A DNA stretch of 64,000 bases. Source: an uncultured Microbacteriaceae bacterium. Lineage in GTDB: Bacteria > Actinomycetota > Actinomycetes > Actinomycetales > Microbacteriaceae. The notes under the pieces were generated by a model, which saw only the letters and a program-made list of their open reading frames with translations, ran no database searches and was not told where the DNA came from. Positions 1-10,647 of the stretch are shown here, in pieces; the stretch's first letter is position 1; each line of letters opens with the position of its first letter. The stretch covers positions 97,116 through 161,115 of the forward strand of contig CAJAKC010000022.1 of assembly GCA_903940225.1 (NCBI GenBank). Direction: 5' to 3'. Position numbers and translations under genes: made by a program.

Positions 1-133
1 TGCGCCACGCGACAGAGAAAATGTCTGCGACCACATCGTCCACTTCGCTTCGCTCGACGCGGCGGCCAACGAATCGTGTTATGGGCGCGACGAACTCCGC
101 GTAGCGCGTGCTGAACTCGTTGGGGCTCATCAT
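1..133 (-). CDS. ECF-family RNA polymerase sigma factor, N-terminal part (cut by window edge)
   Basis: The 44 visible residues begin MMSPNEF and contain a region-2-like helix, FVGRRVERSEVDDVVADIF, followed by SVAWR. This matches the core-binding region 2 of ECF sigma-70 factors, where an acidic DVVxDxF segment precedes a conserved WR. The rest lies outside the window, so region 4 and any anti-sigma partner cannot be seen. Two ATGs are adjacent (133 and 130); GAGG at 142-145 on the minus strand is a suitable ribosome binding site for the first. It is divergent from the SRPBCC-like gene at 204. Family assignment is fairly secure; target promoters are unknown. Confidence 0.7.
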   Translation of the reverse strand, partial: MMSPNEFSTRYAEFVAPITRFVGRRVERSEVDDVVADIFSVAWR

Positions 134-191
134 GGTTCCTGCCTCTTCACAATGATTATGTCTACTCGCGGGCGAATCTTTCATCTCAAAC

Positions 192-197
192 TACGCT
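192..197 (+). promoter_or_regulatory. Predicted -10 element of a leaderless promoter
   Basis: TACGCT (TANNNT) lies 6 nt before the ATG at 204 and there is no ribosome binding site. The same spacing recurs before many start codons in the window. Confidence 0.5.
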
Positions 198-203
198 GAA
201 GTT

Positions 204-668
204 ATGCCAACCGTTTCTCTCCGCGTCGATGTCCCTCTCGGGGCCCCAGAAATGTGGTCAGCGGTTACCTCCCCCGCAGGATTCCGATTCGTTTCTCGGT
301 GGCTCATTCGGTGGCCCATCGTCGCACACCGCGTCGAGCGCTGGCGCGAAGGCGAAACAGTAACGGGCTGGATGTTTCTTCTCGGTTTCCTCCCCATGTC
401 GCACCATTCGCTGACGTTTCAGCGGCTGGACGCGGTCACGCGGGAATTTTCAACGAACGAGCACGGTGGGCCCATTCGGAGCTGGAATCACCGAATCACA
501 GTGACGCCCATATCCGACATGGCCTCTCACATCCACGACCGCGTCACGTTCGATGGTGGCGCGCTCACTCCCGCGCTGTGGGTTTTGGTGCGCCTGTTTT
601 ATCTAATTCGGCGACCGCGGTGGATCGCACTCGCTCGTGCTGTCGGGAGCGGCAAACTCGTCGTCTAG
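204..668 (+). CDS. SRPBCC-like (polyketide cyclase/START fold) hypothetical protein
   Basis: A 154-residue soluble protein. It opens with a beta strand followed by a helix with Pro-Glu-Met-Trp (LGAPEMWSAVTSPAGF), the typical start of SRPBCC/polyketide-cyclase-like proteins, which bind small hydrophobic ligands in a helix-grip cavity. No catalytic residues can be named. The start is supported by TACGCT at 192-197 exactly 6 nt before ATG, with no Shine-Dalgarno, fitting the leaderless pattern seen across the window. Its 3' end overlaps the convergent acetyltransferase gene by 4 nt. Family call is tentative; biological role unknown. Confidence 0.5.
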   Translation: MPTVSLRVDVPLGAPEMWSAVTSPAGFRFVSRWLIRWPIVAHRVERWREGETVTGWMFLLGFLPMSHHSLTFQRLDAVTREFSTNEHGGPIRSWNHRITVTPISDMASHIHDRVTFDGGALTPALWVLVRLFYLIRRPRWIALARAVGSGKLVV

Positions 669-1567
669 GTTCGTGCGTACAGATGGAACTCGGACAGGGT
701 TCTGAACCCGACGCGTTCGTAAAGGGCGAGTGCGCCCGATTCGTTCCCGGTGTCAACGGTGAGGTCCACATCGGTGAAGCCGCGTCCCGCGCAATACGCG
801 AAAGCCCACCGCAATAGAAGCTCACCATACCCTTTGCCTTGATACTCATGCCGAACTCCCAAGACATCGACGAACCCGCCGTTTTCATGTTCGTTGTCGT
901 TGGTGCATGAAACGAATCCCGCAACGACACCGTCAACGCGTAACAAAAAACGTCCGTTCGGATCGGCTCCGTCGTACTCCTTGAAGTGCGGTATCCACTT
1001 GTCGGCGGGCCGAGGTGTAAAGCCGAAGTGTTGTGAAAAAGCGTCTTGATGTGCTGCGTGCCATTCGACAAAATCGTCATCGCTGGAGATCAACTCCACC
1101 GCGGCCCCGTCGGGTAATGCTGGGTACTCCATTTCCTGAAGCGGTCTCGTCACAATGTGGTACTTCCGCAGCAGGGAAAAACCGGTCTCGCGAAAGATTG
1201 TCGCGATTTCCTCGTCACGGAAGTTACTGGTTGGCCACAGTGTCCAGCCCGTGAAATCCTCTTTACCCGTGACCAGGCACCAATCCCAGACTTCTCGAAG
1301 CTTCGGGAATCCCGGGGCACGAAAGAACTCTATTTCCACACGGTGGCGGTGTTCATCCGGTTGCATGCTTGCCCAGGCATGTATCGTGCCAGAATCATCA
1401 ACCCACACCAAATTTCGTGGTGAATCATTGTGGCCACGGAGCAGCTCAATAGGCCATGATTCGCTCGCCGGTTTGTGGTTGGGGTCTAGGTTGCTTTCTT
1501 GCGCGTCAATGAGTCCGCGCAGTTCTGTGCAATCTGCCTCGGTGGGAATGCGTGTCGACCAGTTCAC
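665..1567 (-). CDS. GNAT-family N-acetyltransferase, probably tandem-domain
   Basis: A 300-residue protein. The C-terminal half has a full GNAT fold signature: VDVLGVRHEYQGKGYGELLL holds the acetyl-CoA pyrophosphate-binding Q-x-x-G-x-G motif (about residues 235-255), followed by NESGALALYERVGF (about 275-288). The N-terminal 150 residues resemble a degenerate second GNAT domain, the layout of MshD-like tandem proteins. The acceptor substrate is not predictable; mycothiol synthase activity is possible but not shown. The GTG start overlaps the TGA stop of the upstream transporter gene (GTGA, 4 nt), so the two are translationally coupled. Confidence 0.8.
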   Translation of the reverse strand: MNWSTRIPTEADCTELRGLIDAQESNLDPNHKPASESWPIELLRGHNDSPRNLVWVDDSGTIHAWASMQPDEHRHRVEIEFFRAPGFPKLREVWDWCLVTGKEDFTGWTLWPTSNFRDEEIATIFRETGFSLLRKYHIVTRPLQEMEYPALPDGAAVELISSDDDFVEWHAAHQDAFSQHFGFTPRPADKWIPHFKEYDGADPNGRFLLRVDGVVAGFVSCTNDNEHENGGFVDVLGVRHEYQGKGYGELLLRWAFAYCAGRGFTDVDLTVDTGNESGALALYERVGFRTLSEFHLYART

Positions 1568-2469
1568 GCGACAATTCTGTCACGCTTGCGCACGTAAGCG
1601 TCTCGGTCACGACCCGCCAGATAAGAGCCAACCACAATCAGCGGCAATCCCACCAGAATCCCCGGTGTGATTGGCTCGGCCAGGAACAAAACCCCCAGTA
1701 ACGCGGCGACGAGCAAGTTGAGGTACGTGATGAGGGTTGACCGTCGCGGTCCCACCTCCTTGATCAGCGCAAAGTAGAGGACGAAAGCTAGGGCGGAACA
1801 GACGATTCCGAGCACCAGGATGGACGCCCACGATTCGACGCTCGGGCCGGCGGCGATGTCCGCGGGAAGGCTTGTGATTACGAACGGTGTGTAGATGACC
1901 GCGACCATAGCCATTGAAACAGCAATGACTCCCAGGGTTGACGTCGTCGGCATTTTGCGGTTCGCGACGATTGGCGCGATCGAGTAACACACGGCGGTCG
2001 CGACCAGAAGCAGCGTAGGGCCGACTTCGATGTGCCCGCTCAGTGCGTCAATTCCAATTAGCGAAATGACACCGGCAAAACCGACAACCAGTCCCACGAT
2101 GGTGACCGGGTGCCCTGCGGCTTTGTCCCCCAAGAAAACTCCCATGATGGCCGCCGAGATGAAGGGGATGGTCGTCATCATCAGGCCAACGAGACTCGTC
2201 GAAACATAGCGCTCGGCTTCCGTAATGAAGTACCACGGACCGACCATCTCGACGACCGCGAAAAATAGCACCCATGGCCAGTTCTTCAGTGTTTCGCGCA
2301 ACACCCCCCGCTTAATCGCAAGGGGTAAAAGGAACAGCGTCCCGATAACGACTCTCATCCACACAACGGACGGAGTCGAAAAGCTTTGGGAGGCAATGGC
2401 GATAAAGAAATAGGGAATTCCCCACACTATGCCGACAGCGGCATATAAGAATAGACTTCGTCGGGTCAC
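1564..2469 (-). CDS. EamA/DMT-superfamily transporter
   Basis: A 301-residue integral membrane protein with about ten hydrophobic segments in two repeated halves, typical of the drug/metabolite transporter (EamA, RhaT-like) fold. The first helix contains VGIVWGIPYFFIAIAS and the second repeat begins around residue 150; a basic C-terminal tail faces the cytoplasm. Such carriers export metabolites or amino acids, but the substrate cannot be read from sequence. Start is GTG at 2469, 9 nt after the stop of the upstream small membrane protein gene. It is followed, with a 4-nt overlap, by the GNAT gene; a coupled transporter/acetyltransferase pair could act on one compound (inference). Confidence 0.85.
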   Translation of the reverse strand: MTRRSLFLYAAVGIVWGIPYFFIAIASQSFSTPSVVWMRVVIGTLFLLPLAIKRGVLRETLKNWPWVLFFAVVEMVGPWYFITEAERYVSTSLVGLMMTTIPFISAAIMGVFLGDKAAGHPVTIVGLVVGFAGVISLIGIDALSGHIEVGPTLLLVATAVCYSIAPIVANRKMPTTSTLGVIAVSMAMVAVIYTPFVITSLPADIAAGPSVESWASILVLGIVCSALAFVLYFALIKEVGPRRSTLITYLNLLVAALLGVLFLAEPITPGILVGLPLIVVGSYLAGRDRDAYVRKRDRIVA

Positions 2470-2478
2470 AGGGTGCGC

Positions 2479-2829
2479 TTACTTGCTTCCGCGAGCGTGT
2501 AGCTCGCGCAAAATTTCTTGCGTCTCCCGGTGTGCGGCCATGACCGCGCTATGCGTTTCGTTGTCCCGTCGCTCCGTTTGACGACTGTGAACATTTTGCC
2601 CAACCATAATGATGGGCAGCAAGACTAGTTGCAGGAACGTTTGCGCGATCCACGCGACGATAACGACAACATTTCCGGAGGCAAGCGCACCGGGAAGTGA
2701 AATCAGCGCAAGGAGCGCGAAAGCAATTGCCGTCCACATCGTGCCGACGGCCGACGTTATGCTTTCTCCCCAACGCTCTAGGGTGCGGCTGCAACGGTTT
2801 GCGATACTTGGTTTTGTTGTGTCTTTCAC
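2479..2829 (-). CDS. Small two-helix membrane protein, DUF1003-like
   Basis: A 116-residue protein with two hydrophobic segments (about residues 32-52 and 54-78) and a charged cytoplasmic tail rich in Arg, Glu and His. The turn LLPIIMVGQNVHSRQ resembles the PIIMMSQNRQ-type motif of DUF1003 or low-affinity Fe/Cu permease-like small membrane proteins. No function is established. The GTG start is preceded by TAGACT exactly 6 nt upstream (minus strand 2836-2841), so the mRNA is probably leaderless. It heads a run with the EamA transporter and the GNAT gene. Confidence 0.6.
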   Translation of the reverse strand: MKDTTKPSIANRCSRTLERWGESITSAVGTMWTAIAFALLALISLPGALASGNVVVIVAWIAQTFLQLVLLPIIMVGQNVHSRQTERRDNETHSAVMAAHRETQEILRELHARGSK

Positions 2830-2835
2830 GGTTGA

Positions 2836-2841
2836 AGTCTA
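2836..2841 (-). promoter_or_regulatory. Predicted -10 element of a leaderless promoter
   Basis: On the minus strand TAGACT is followed by six bases and then the GTG start at 2829. No ribosome binding site is present. Confidence 0.55.
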
Positions 2842-2875
2842 TGGCGCGAGCCCCCGAAAAAGTTTGGGGCGACCG

Positions 2876-3424
2876 CTAGATGTCTCTCTCGCGCCAGGCC
2901 AGAATCATCGACGGTGCTGACGCGAACGCGAAGAGCGCTGCAATCATCAGATAACTTCCGTCGTTTCCCTCCGGTTGGAACAACTCAAGTTCCGGCCCGA
3001 AGAACATGAGAATGAGCAGCGCGATCACCAGGTACCCCATCGCCAGATAGGCAAATCTAAAGGATGTGTCCCGTATTGTGATCTGTCGCTCATCCAGCAA
3101 TTCATCCGGGGCATCCGCGATCCCTCGAACTGAAATCCGCAAGAGTGAGTAGGCAACAAGTGTCAGCAGAATCACCAAAATCGCCGTCACGGAGTAAATG
3201 ATGATGTCAGCCTCTCGTGAAAGTTGAAAGCCGCCAATTGTCAACGTCGGGAGGTAGCTACCCGACGCGATGAGCGCAATTCCCAGCAACTCGAGCAACA
3301 CCACCACTCGCCGGTTTCGCTGCGATCGGAGCCACGCGAATTTTGAATTCTCATCCGTCAGGAGTGCTCTTGTGCCCTTCTCGGTCACACCAAGCGACCA
3401 ATATATTTTGTTCTTCTGCGACAT
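2876..3424 (-). CDS. Four-helix membrane protein paired with an XRE regulator
   Basis: A 182-residue membrane protein with a soluble N-terminus of about 38 residues and four hydrophobic segments (about 40-60, 72-95, 122-142 and 155-172), arranged as two pairs separated by a charged loop with DAPDELLDERQ. No catalytic motif is visible. It resembles DUF2178-type membrane proteins that often sit beside small Cro/CI-like regulators. Its ATG overlaps the regulator's TAA stop by one base (TAATG) and AAGGAG lies just upstream, so it is coupled to the regulator and probably under the same operator. Function unknown. Confidence 0.65.
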   Translation of the reverse strand: MSQKNKIYWSLGVTEKGTRALLTDENSKFAWLRSQRNRRVVVLLELLGIALIASGSYLPTLTIGGFQLSREADIIIYSVTAILVILLTLVAYSLLRISVRGIADAPDELLDERQITIRDTSFRFAYLAMGYLVIALLILMFFGPELELFQPEGNDGSYLMIAALFAFASAPSMILAWRERDI

Positions 3425-3660
3425 TATTTTTCTCCTTCTTTTGGTTGGGTAAGCGAAAACAGTTCCGAAACTTCCTTGCCCAGTGCGCTTGCTATGCGGA
3501 GTGCGAGGACGAGAGAGGGACTGTATTCGCCTCGCTCGAGGTACCCAATCGTTTGGTAGTGGACTCCCACCAGATCGGCCAGTTGTTGTCTACTCAGCCC
3601 CGCCGTCGCGCGGGCTTCTTCTATCCGGTTGAATACGGGTTCTTCGGGGTTTCTGCTCAT
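3424..3660 (-). CDS. Small XRE (Cro/CI)-family transcriptional regulator
   Basis: A 78-residue protein that is almost entirely one helix-turn-helix domain: FNRIEEARATAGLSRQQLAD, then VHYQTIGYLERGEYSPSLVL, the canonical HTH_3 signature for binding a palindrome as a dimer. ATG at 3660 is chosen because on the minus strand TATACT lies 6 nt upstream and this -10 sits inside a perfect inverted repeat; longer in-frame reading would run through the tRNA-Ala gene. It is the first gene of a two-gene operon with the membrane protein. Autoregulation through the palindrome is inferred. Confidence 0.85.
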   Translation of the reverse strand: MSRNPEEPVFNRIEEARATAGLSRQQLADLVGVHYQTIGYLERGEYSPSLVLALRIASALGKEVSELFSLTQPKEGEK

Positions 3661-3664
3661 GTTT

Positions 3665-3680
3665 GTAGTATAGATACTAC
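3665..3680. promoter_or_regulatory. Operator palindrome overlapping the XRE gene -10
   Basis: GTAGTAT-AG-ATACTAC is a perfect inverted repeat with 7-bp arms and a 2-bp spacer, four bases upstream of the regulator ATG. On the minus strand it contains TATACT positioned 6 nt before the start, so a bound dimer would block the promoter. Confidence 0.7.
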
Positions 3681-3756
3681 ATAGCATTAATGCAACAATA
3701 GTCTCCAAATGTCGACAGGGTCCGATTGGTTGCCGCTGATCGACTCGGGGGAAACA

Positions 3757-3787
3757 AAAAACTCCCCCTATTTCTAGAGGGAGTTTT
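3757..3787 (-). terminator. Rho-independent terminator of the tRNA operon
   Basis: Arms at 3758-3770 and 3775-3787 can form a 13-bp stem with one mismatch, closed on the minus strand by a GAAA loop and followed by a T-rich run. It lies 8 nt after the 3' end of tRNA-Ala. Confidence 0.85.
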
Positions 3788-3794
3788 CGTGTTG

Positions 3795-3867
3795 TGGAGG
3801 CTAGGGGAATCGAACCCCTGACCTCCTGCTTGCAAAGCAGGCGCTCTACCAATTGAGCTAAGCCCCC
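3795..3867 (-). tRNA. tRNA-Ala (anticodon TGC)
   Basis: A 73-nt cloverleaf can be drawn on the minus strand. Acceptor GGGGGCT pairs with AGCCTCC (one G-U), the anticodon stem CCTGC/GCAGG encloses loop TTTGCAA with anticodon TGC, and the T-loop GGTTCGATTCC is standard. The 3' CCA is not encoded, consistent with the CCA-adding enzyme at 22917. It is transcribed after tRNA-Ile; the order gyrA, DUF3566, tRNA-Ile, tRNA-Ala is conserved in many Actinobacteria. Confidence 0.97.
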
Positions 3868-3892
3868 AACATACGATTCCAACGGAATCGAG

Positions 3893-3966
3893 TGGGGCTA
3901 CCAGGACTTGAACCTGGGACCTCTTCGTTATCAGCGAAGCGCTCTAACCGCCTGAGCTATAGCCCC
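3893..3966 (-). tRNA. tRNA-Ile (anticodon GAT)
   Basis: A 74-nt cloverleaf on the minus strand: acceptor GGGGCTA with TAGCCCC, anticodon stem CTTCG/CGAAG around loop CTGATAA (anticodon GAT), and T-loop GGTTCAAGTCC. CCA is not encoded. TAGGCT at 3979-3984 on the minus strand is a plausible -10 giving a start a few bases upstream, so the two tRNAs may have their own promoter. Confidence 0.97.
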
Positions 3967-4015
3967 GAAACCTCACCGAGCCTATCAAAGATTGGTCGGT
4001 GCGAAAAATCGCGCC

Positions 4016-4420
4016 TTAATCGTTGGTGAACGCCACGCGTAAACCGCCGGTGATGCGGGCGATGAAGTTGAAGGCGATGGCGCCGAGCGCACCAAGCGCG
4101 GTTCCGCAGATGATGTTGACGACGGCGGTCAAAAGGGTGAACACCATCATCGACGGGAATGACATGAGGTCGGTCAGGCCGAGGAAGTCGACGCCGATGA
4201 TGTCGCTGATCGTGCTGTTGACGATGTCAACGACACCGAGAACGGTGAGAAGTAACCACGCGAGCAAGTTGAAGACGAGCAAAATGAGGGAGAGGGAGAG
4301 TGCGACCACGAAAGAGTTTCGCACCGCCGACCAGAAGTCGATGTGGACGAGGCGCAGGCGGACCTGTTTTGCGGGAGGCGTCTTAGTCATTGGCGGGAGT
4401 TTCCGTTTCTGTGATTGCAT
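4016..4420 (-). CDS. DUF3566 membrane protein downstream of gyrA
   Basis: A protein of up to 134 residues with a basic N-terminus, two long hydrophobic segments (about 38-62 and 92-122) and the motif [18 protein letters not shown] that marks actinobacterial DUF3566 proteins encoded after gyrA (the Mycobacterium tuberculosis Rv0007 position). Membership and synteny are clear; the molecular role is not established, although a link to cell-envelope or division functions is suspected. ATG at 4420 has GAGG about six bases upstream; an alternative ATG at 4390 would give 124 residues and an 8-nt overlap with gyrA but has no obvious ribosome binding site. Confidence 0.8.
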   Translation of the reverse strand: MQSQKRKLPPMTKTPPAKQVRLRLVHIDFWSAVRNSFVVALSLSLILLVFNLLAWLLLTVLGVVDIVNSTISDIIGVDFLGLTDLMSFPSMMVFTLLTAVVNIICGTALGALGAIAFNFIARITGGLRVAFTND

Positions 4421-6965
4421 CGTCCCCCTCGGGGGCTTCTGCGTCGTCTTCGTCTGACGATGAGTCTAGATTACGCTCCGAATTGCGCGCGATGGCAAGA
4501 ATCTTGTCACCTTCGTCTGGTCGGGCAAAAACGACGCCCATGGTGTCGCGGCCTTTGGCGGGAACGCCGTCGACATTCGAACGAACAACCTTGCCGCCCT
4601 CCATGATGACAAGCACTTCGTCGCCGTCGTCAACGATGAGTCCGCCGGTCAAACCACCGCGCTCGTCGGTGAGTTTGGCCACCTTGATTCCGATTCCGCC
4701 ACGGTTCTGAACGCGGTACTGACTGACGTCGGTTCGCTTCGCGTATCCGCTCTCGGTGACGACAAAAACGTACCCGGTGTCAGAGACGACGGCTGCGGAA
4801 AGAAGCTCGTCTCCGGCCCGCAGGGCAATTCCTTTTACTCCACCGGTCTTTCGCCCCATGGGCCTCAGCGTGGTGTCGTCGGCGGCGAATCTGATGGACA
4901 TTCCCGCCTTAGACACAAGCAGGATCTCGGAGTCTTTGTTGACGAGCATCGCCGAAACAACGGTATCCAGATAGTTGGGCTGCCCTGTTTCGTCCAACAC
5001 GGGTTTGCCGTCCTTGCCCTTTTCGACGGCAAGGTCAATGGCGAATACGCCGCCCGTGCGGTTGGTGTTGTATTCCTGCAATTTCGACTTTTTGATGATT
5101 CCCTTGCGCGTCGCGAGAACGAGGTACTCGGCGACGTCGTAGTTGGGAATGTCAACGATTTGTTCAACGGATTCGCCCGGCAAGAGGGCGAGAAGGTTGG
5201 CGATGTGCTGGCCTTTCGCGTCGCGCGCGGACTCCATGACCTGGTGGGTCTTCGTGCGATAGACACGGCCCTTGTCGGTAAAGAAGAGCAACCAGTGGTG
5301 CGTCGTGGTGACGAAGAAGTGCTGCACGACATCGTCGGCGCGAAGTGTCGCCCCCCTGATTCCCTTTCCGCCTCGCTTTTGCGAACGGTAGTTGTCACTG
5401 CGCGTGCGCTTGATGTACCCGCCACGAGTGACGGTGACGACCATTTCCTCCACCGGAATCAGGTCCTCGTTGGTCAGGTCGCCTTCGCTGGGGACAATCG
5501 CGGTTCGACGGTCATCGCCAAACTTGTCGACAATGTCCGTGAGTTCGGTTGATACGATTTCGCGCTGGAGGTCGGGGCTGGAAAGAATCTTCTTGAACCC
5601 TGCGATGAGTTTTTCGATTTCCGCTGCCTGGTCGAGAATCTTTTGACGTTCGAGTGCCGCGAGGCGTCGCAACTGCAGATTGAGGATTGCAGTTGCTTGA
5701 ATCTCGTCAATCTTCAACAACTTGATCAAGCCGTCTCGGGCGTCCTCAACGGTTGGGGACTTGCGGATAAGAGCAATGACGGCGTCGAGTGCATCAAGCG
5801 CCTTCAGGTACCCGCGCAAAATGTGAGCGTCGGCCTCGGCCTTATTGAGTCGGAACTGTGTACGGCGAACGATGACTTCAATCTGGTGCGCCACCCAGTA
5901 GGTGATGAACTGGTCGATCGTGAGGTTGCGCGGCACGCCGTCGACGATCGCGAGCATGTTGGCGCCGAAGTTTTCCTGCAGCTGGGTTTGGCGGTACAGG
6001 TTATTGAGTACGACCTTGGCGACGGCGTCACGCTTGAGGACGATGACGAGTCGCTGACCGGTTCGGCCGGATGATTCATCGCGGATGTCGGCGATCCCTT
6101 GAATCTTGCCTTCCTTGACAAGATCGGCGATGCGAATAGCAAGGTTGTCGGGGTTGACCTGGTAGGGCAATTGACTGACGACGAGGCACGTGCGGTCGTG
6201 AATCTCTTCGGTTTCGACGACGGCACGCATGGTGATGCTGCCGTGTCCCGTCCGATAAGCGTCTTGGATTCCGCGCGTTCCCAGAATCTGGGCACCGGTA
6301 GGGAAATCGGGTCCCTTGACGTGTTCCAGAATTGCGTTGAGAAGTTCTTCGCCGGCCACAGTGGGGTTGGCGAGATGCCACAGGGCTGCCGCCGATACCT
6401 CGCGAAGGTTGTGCGGCGGGATGTTCGTCGCCATTCCCACGGCAATACCAACGGATCCGTTGACGAGGAGGTTGGGGAAACGGCTGGGCAGAATGGACGG
6501 TTCCTGCGTGCGTCCGTCATAGTTGTCCTGGAAATCGACGGTGTCTTCGTCGATGTCGCGCACCATCTCCATCGCAAGCTGGGACATACGCGTTTCGGTG
6601 TATCGGGGGGCGGCGGCGCCATCGTTGCCGGGTGAACCAAAGTTCCCCTGTCCAGAGGCCAGCGGGTACCTGAGGCTCCAGGGCTGAACAAGTCGAACGA
6701 GCGCGTCGTAGATTGCCGAGTCGCCGTGCGGGTGGAATTGCCCCATGACGTCGCCGACAACGCGGGAACATTTTGAGAAGGCTTTGTCGGGACGATATCC
6801 GCCGTCAAACATTGCGTAAATCACGCGGCGGTGGACGGGCTTCAGCCCGTCTCGAACATCCGGAAGTGCTCGTCCAACGATGACGCTCATTGCGTAGTCG
6901 AGGTAGGACCGCTGCATCTCCATCTGGAGATCGACGGGTTGAATTCGGTCTGTCTGGTCGCTCAT
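4383..6965 (-). CDS. gyrA: DNA gyrase subunit A
   Basis: An 860-residue GyrA, the breakage-reunion subunit of the gyrase A2B2 complex that introduces negative supercoils using ATP. The N-terminal domain contains [20 protein letters not shown], the quinolone-determining helix [10 protein letters not shown] with wild-type Ser and Asp at the usual resistance positions, and AAPRYTE with the catalytic tyrosine. The C-terminal beta-pinwheel repeats start around residue 510, and QKRGGKGI is the GyrA box that allows DNA wrapping. It lies 21 nt downstream of gyrB on the same strand, in the usual gyrBA operon. The C-terminal tail is acidic. Confidence 0.98.
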   Translation of the reverse strand: MSDQTDRIQPVDLQMEMQRSYLDYAMSVIVGRALPDVRDGLKPVHRRVIYAMFDGGYRPDKAFSKCSRVVGDVMGQFHPHGDSAIYDALVRLVQPWSLRYPLASGQGNFGSPGNDGAAAPRYTETRMSQLAMEMVRDIDEDTVDFQDNYDGRTQEPSILPSRFPNLLVNGSVGIAVGMATNIPPHNLREVSAAALWHLANPTVAGEELLNAILEHVKGPDFPTGAQILGTRGIQDAYRTGHGSITMRAVVETEEIHDRTCLVVSQLPYQVNPDNLAIRIADLVKEGKIQGIADIRDESSGRTGQRLVIVLKRDAVAKVVLNNLYRQTQLQENFGANMLAIVDGVPRNLTIDQFITYWVAHQIEVIVRRTQFRLNKAEADAHILRGYLKALDALDAVIALIRKSPTVEDARDGLIKLLKIDEIQATAILNLQLRRLAALERQKILDQAAEIEKLIAGFKKILSSPDLQREIVSTELTDIVDKFGDDRRTAIVPSEGDLTNEDLIPVEEMVVTVTRGGYIKRTRSDNYRSQKRGGKGIRGATLRADDVVQHFFVTTTHHWLLFFTDKGRVYRTKTHQVMESARDAKGQHIANLLALLPGESVEQIVDIPNYDVAEYLVLATRKGIIKKSKLQEYNTNRTGGVFAIDLAVEKGKDGKPVLDETGQPNYLDTVVSAMLVNKDSEILLVSKAGMSIRFAADDTTLRPMGRKTGGVKGIALRAGDELLSAAVVSDTGYVFVVTESGYAKRTDVSQYRVQNRGGIGIKVAKLTDERGGLTGGLIVDDGDEVLVIMEGGKVVRSNVDGVPAKGRDTMGVVFARPDEGDKILAIARNSERNLDSSSDEDDAEAPEGDDAITETETPAND

Positions 6966-6986
6966 AGTGTTGTTCCCGCCCGTCGA

Positions 6987-9071
<2,085 letters not shown>

Positions 9072-9545
9072 CTATCCGTAAGTATCGCGAGGACCGCGCC
9101 ATTTCACGCTACGAGGACCGCGAATTACCGGGGGTACACCCGGCCCCAAAACCTCAACTCGGTCGATCCCGTTGTCGGGGAAGCGAACCTCGATCTCACG
9201 CAGGATGTCGTGGCGCAACATTCGCAGCTGCGTTGCCCACGCCGAGGAGTCACACGAGACCACCAGTGTGTCGTCAACCAGTTCGGCGTTGGTGTGCCCC
9301 GCGACATCAGCGCCGACGATGTCCTCCCACTGGGCGAGGACGGACGCGCGCGCAAGAAACGGGGTCCAACCCCTGTCTTCGATACTCGCCCCGACTATCG
9401 CGGCGATGCTGCGGGGGTCCCGGCCGGGCTCGAAGGGGAGGGACTGGTCGAGGTCTAATTCCCGAGCTTTCCTTCTCCGTTTCGCTCCGGAAAAAACCCC
9501 GACAATGTGCTCGAAGAATCGAAGGGCCTCTGCGTGACTACCCAT
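9072..9545 (-). CDS. dciA: DciA-like DUF721 protein (replicative helicase loading)
   Basis: A 157-residue protein. The C-terminal 90 residues form a DUF721/KH-like domain, with ASVLAQWEDIVGADVAGHTN and LVVSCDSSAWATQLRMLR, the conserved W-x-x-I-V-G and S-x-x-W-x-x-x-L pattern. DciA is the widespread bacterial partner that helps load DnaB at the origin in species lacking DnaC/DnaI. The N-terminus is basic and probably disordered. The ATG overlaps the recF stop by 8 nt, so it is coupled to recF. The position between recF and gyrB is typical for Actinobacteria, and dnaB lies in the same window at 26438. Confidence 0.88.
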   Translation of the reverse strand: MGSHAEALRFFEHIVGVFSGAKRRRKARELDLDQSLPFEPGRDPRSIAAIVGASIEDRGWTPFLARASVLAQWEDIVGADVAGHTNAELVDDTLVVSCDSSAWATQLRMLRHDILREIEVRFPDNGIDRVEVLGPGVPPVIRGPRSVKWRGPRDTYG

Positions 9546-10644
9546 CGATCGCTCCCCCCGTCACCGTAAAGCGTTCGCCCGCCAGCGCCTCTGGGATGGT
9601 GGTTTCGTCCGCAGCGGTGATGATGAGGTGTTCAATTCCCGTGAGGTGTGCCGCGAGCCGTGTTCGTCGACCCTCGTCCAGTTCGGAAAAAACGTCGTCG
9701 AGAATGACCACCGGGTCACCGACGGTTGACTGTTGAGTGACGACATCGACCATCGCCAAGCGCAAACTCAGGGCGGTCGACCACGCTTCCCCTTGGCTTG
9801 AGTGCGTGCGCGCAGGAAGGGTGTTCAGCTCAATCAACAGATCATCTCTATGAGGGCCGACCAGTGTGGACCCTCGCTCAATTTCGTCCCGATGTTTCAC
9901 GTGAAACTTTTCACGAAGGGCCTGGCCAACTTCGTGATCAGGTACGTCCTCGCCCACGGTTTCTGTGAGCGCAATTGTTGCGGTGTTCCCTGCACCGGCG
10001 ATAGCGGAATAGTGCTCCGAAAATCTGGGTGACAGGGTGGCGACGGCCCGTCGGCGCGAGACGATAATGCGCGCGGCGACATCAATGAGTGACTCCGTCC
10101 AGGTAGCCAGTGTGGCGGCTTCCGATTCACCGGCTCGGTTCGACATGGATTTAAGTAGGGTGTTTCGCTGGCGGAGGATTCGTTCAAAATCAACCCGGTC
10201 CGCCTCCGCTCCGTTGACCGTCTCTGCAAGGACTTCGTCAATGAACGTTCGCCGCACCTCGGGTTCGCCGCGAACAAGGCCCATGTCCTCCGGCGCAAAT
10301 ATGACGAGGGGGAGCAGCCGCGCTAACTCGCGGCGCTTCGTCGGATTACCATTTACCCGAACCGTGTTGGTGCCTGTTGCCGTTACCGCGATGTCGACAT
10401 CGATAGATCGAGCCCCGTGCTCGACTCGCATTCGAATTACTGCTTGCTGGTCACCCGCGCGGACAAGGGTCGCGTCCGATCGCGTTCGGTGTGAACGCCC
10501 CAGCGCCGCATAGACGATGGCCTCAACGAAGTTGGTCTTCCCCTGGCCGTTTTCCCCCACCAACACCGTCGGGGATAAAACCATGTCGAGGCGTTGCCCC
10601 GGATAATTCCTCCACGCAGTGAGTTCGATCGAGGCGATCCTCAT
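9538..10644 (-). CDS. recF: DNA replication and repair protein RecF
   Basis: A 368-residue SMC-like ATPase that recognises gapped DNA and helps load RecA with RecOR. Walker A is VGENGQGKTNFVEAI (about 30-44), the ABC signature-like segment SQGEAWSTALSLRLA lies near residue 280, and Walker B is VVILDDVFSELDEGRR (about 312-327). Length is normal. It starts 3 nt after the dnaN stop. A near-perfect parS sequence is embedded in its coding region at 9893-9908, so the gene also carries a centromere site. It is followed by dciA with an 8-nt overlap. Confidence 0.97.
   Translation of the reverse strand: MRIASIELTAWRNYPGQRLDMVLSPTVLVGENGQGKTNFVEAIVYAALGRSHRTRSDATLVRAGDQQAVIRMRVEHGARSIDVDIAVTATGTNTVRVNGNPTKRRELARLLPLVIFAPEDMGLVRGEPEVRRTFIDEVLAETVNGAEADRVDFERILRQRNTLLKSMSNRAGESEAATLATWTESLIDVAARIIVSRRRAVATLSPRFSEHYSAIAGAGNTATIALTETVGEDVPDHEVGQALREKFHVKHRDEIERGSTLVGPHRDDLLIELNTLPARTHSSQGEAWSTALSLRLAMVDVVTQQSTVGDPVVILDDVFSELDEGRRTRLAAHLTGIEHLIITAADETTIPEALAGERFTVTGGAIDG
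9893..9908. promoter_or_regulatory. parS: parS site inside recF
   Basis: TGTTTCACGTGAAACT matches the universal chromosomal parS consensus TGTTTCACGTGAAACA at 15 of 16 positions. ParB nucleates here; this is the origin-left member of three sites. Confidence 0.9.
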
Positions 10645-10647
10645 GAA

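Noticed and set aside
3424..3882. A longer 152-residue frame extending the XRE regulator upstream
   Set aside because: The extension is read through the terminator and tRNA-Ala sequence; the -10 inside the palindrome and the HTH domain place the start at 3660.
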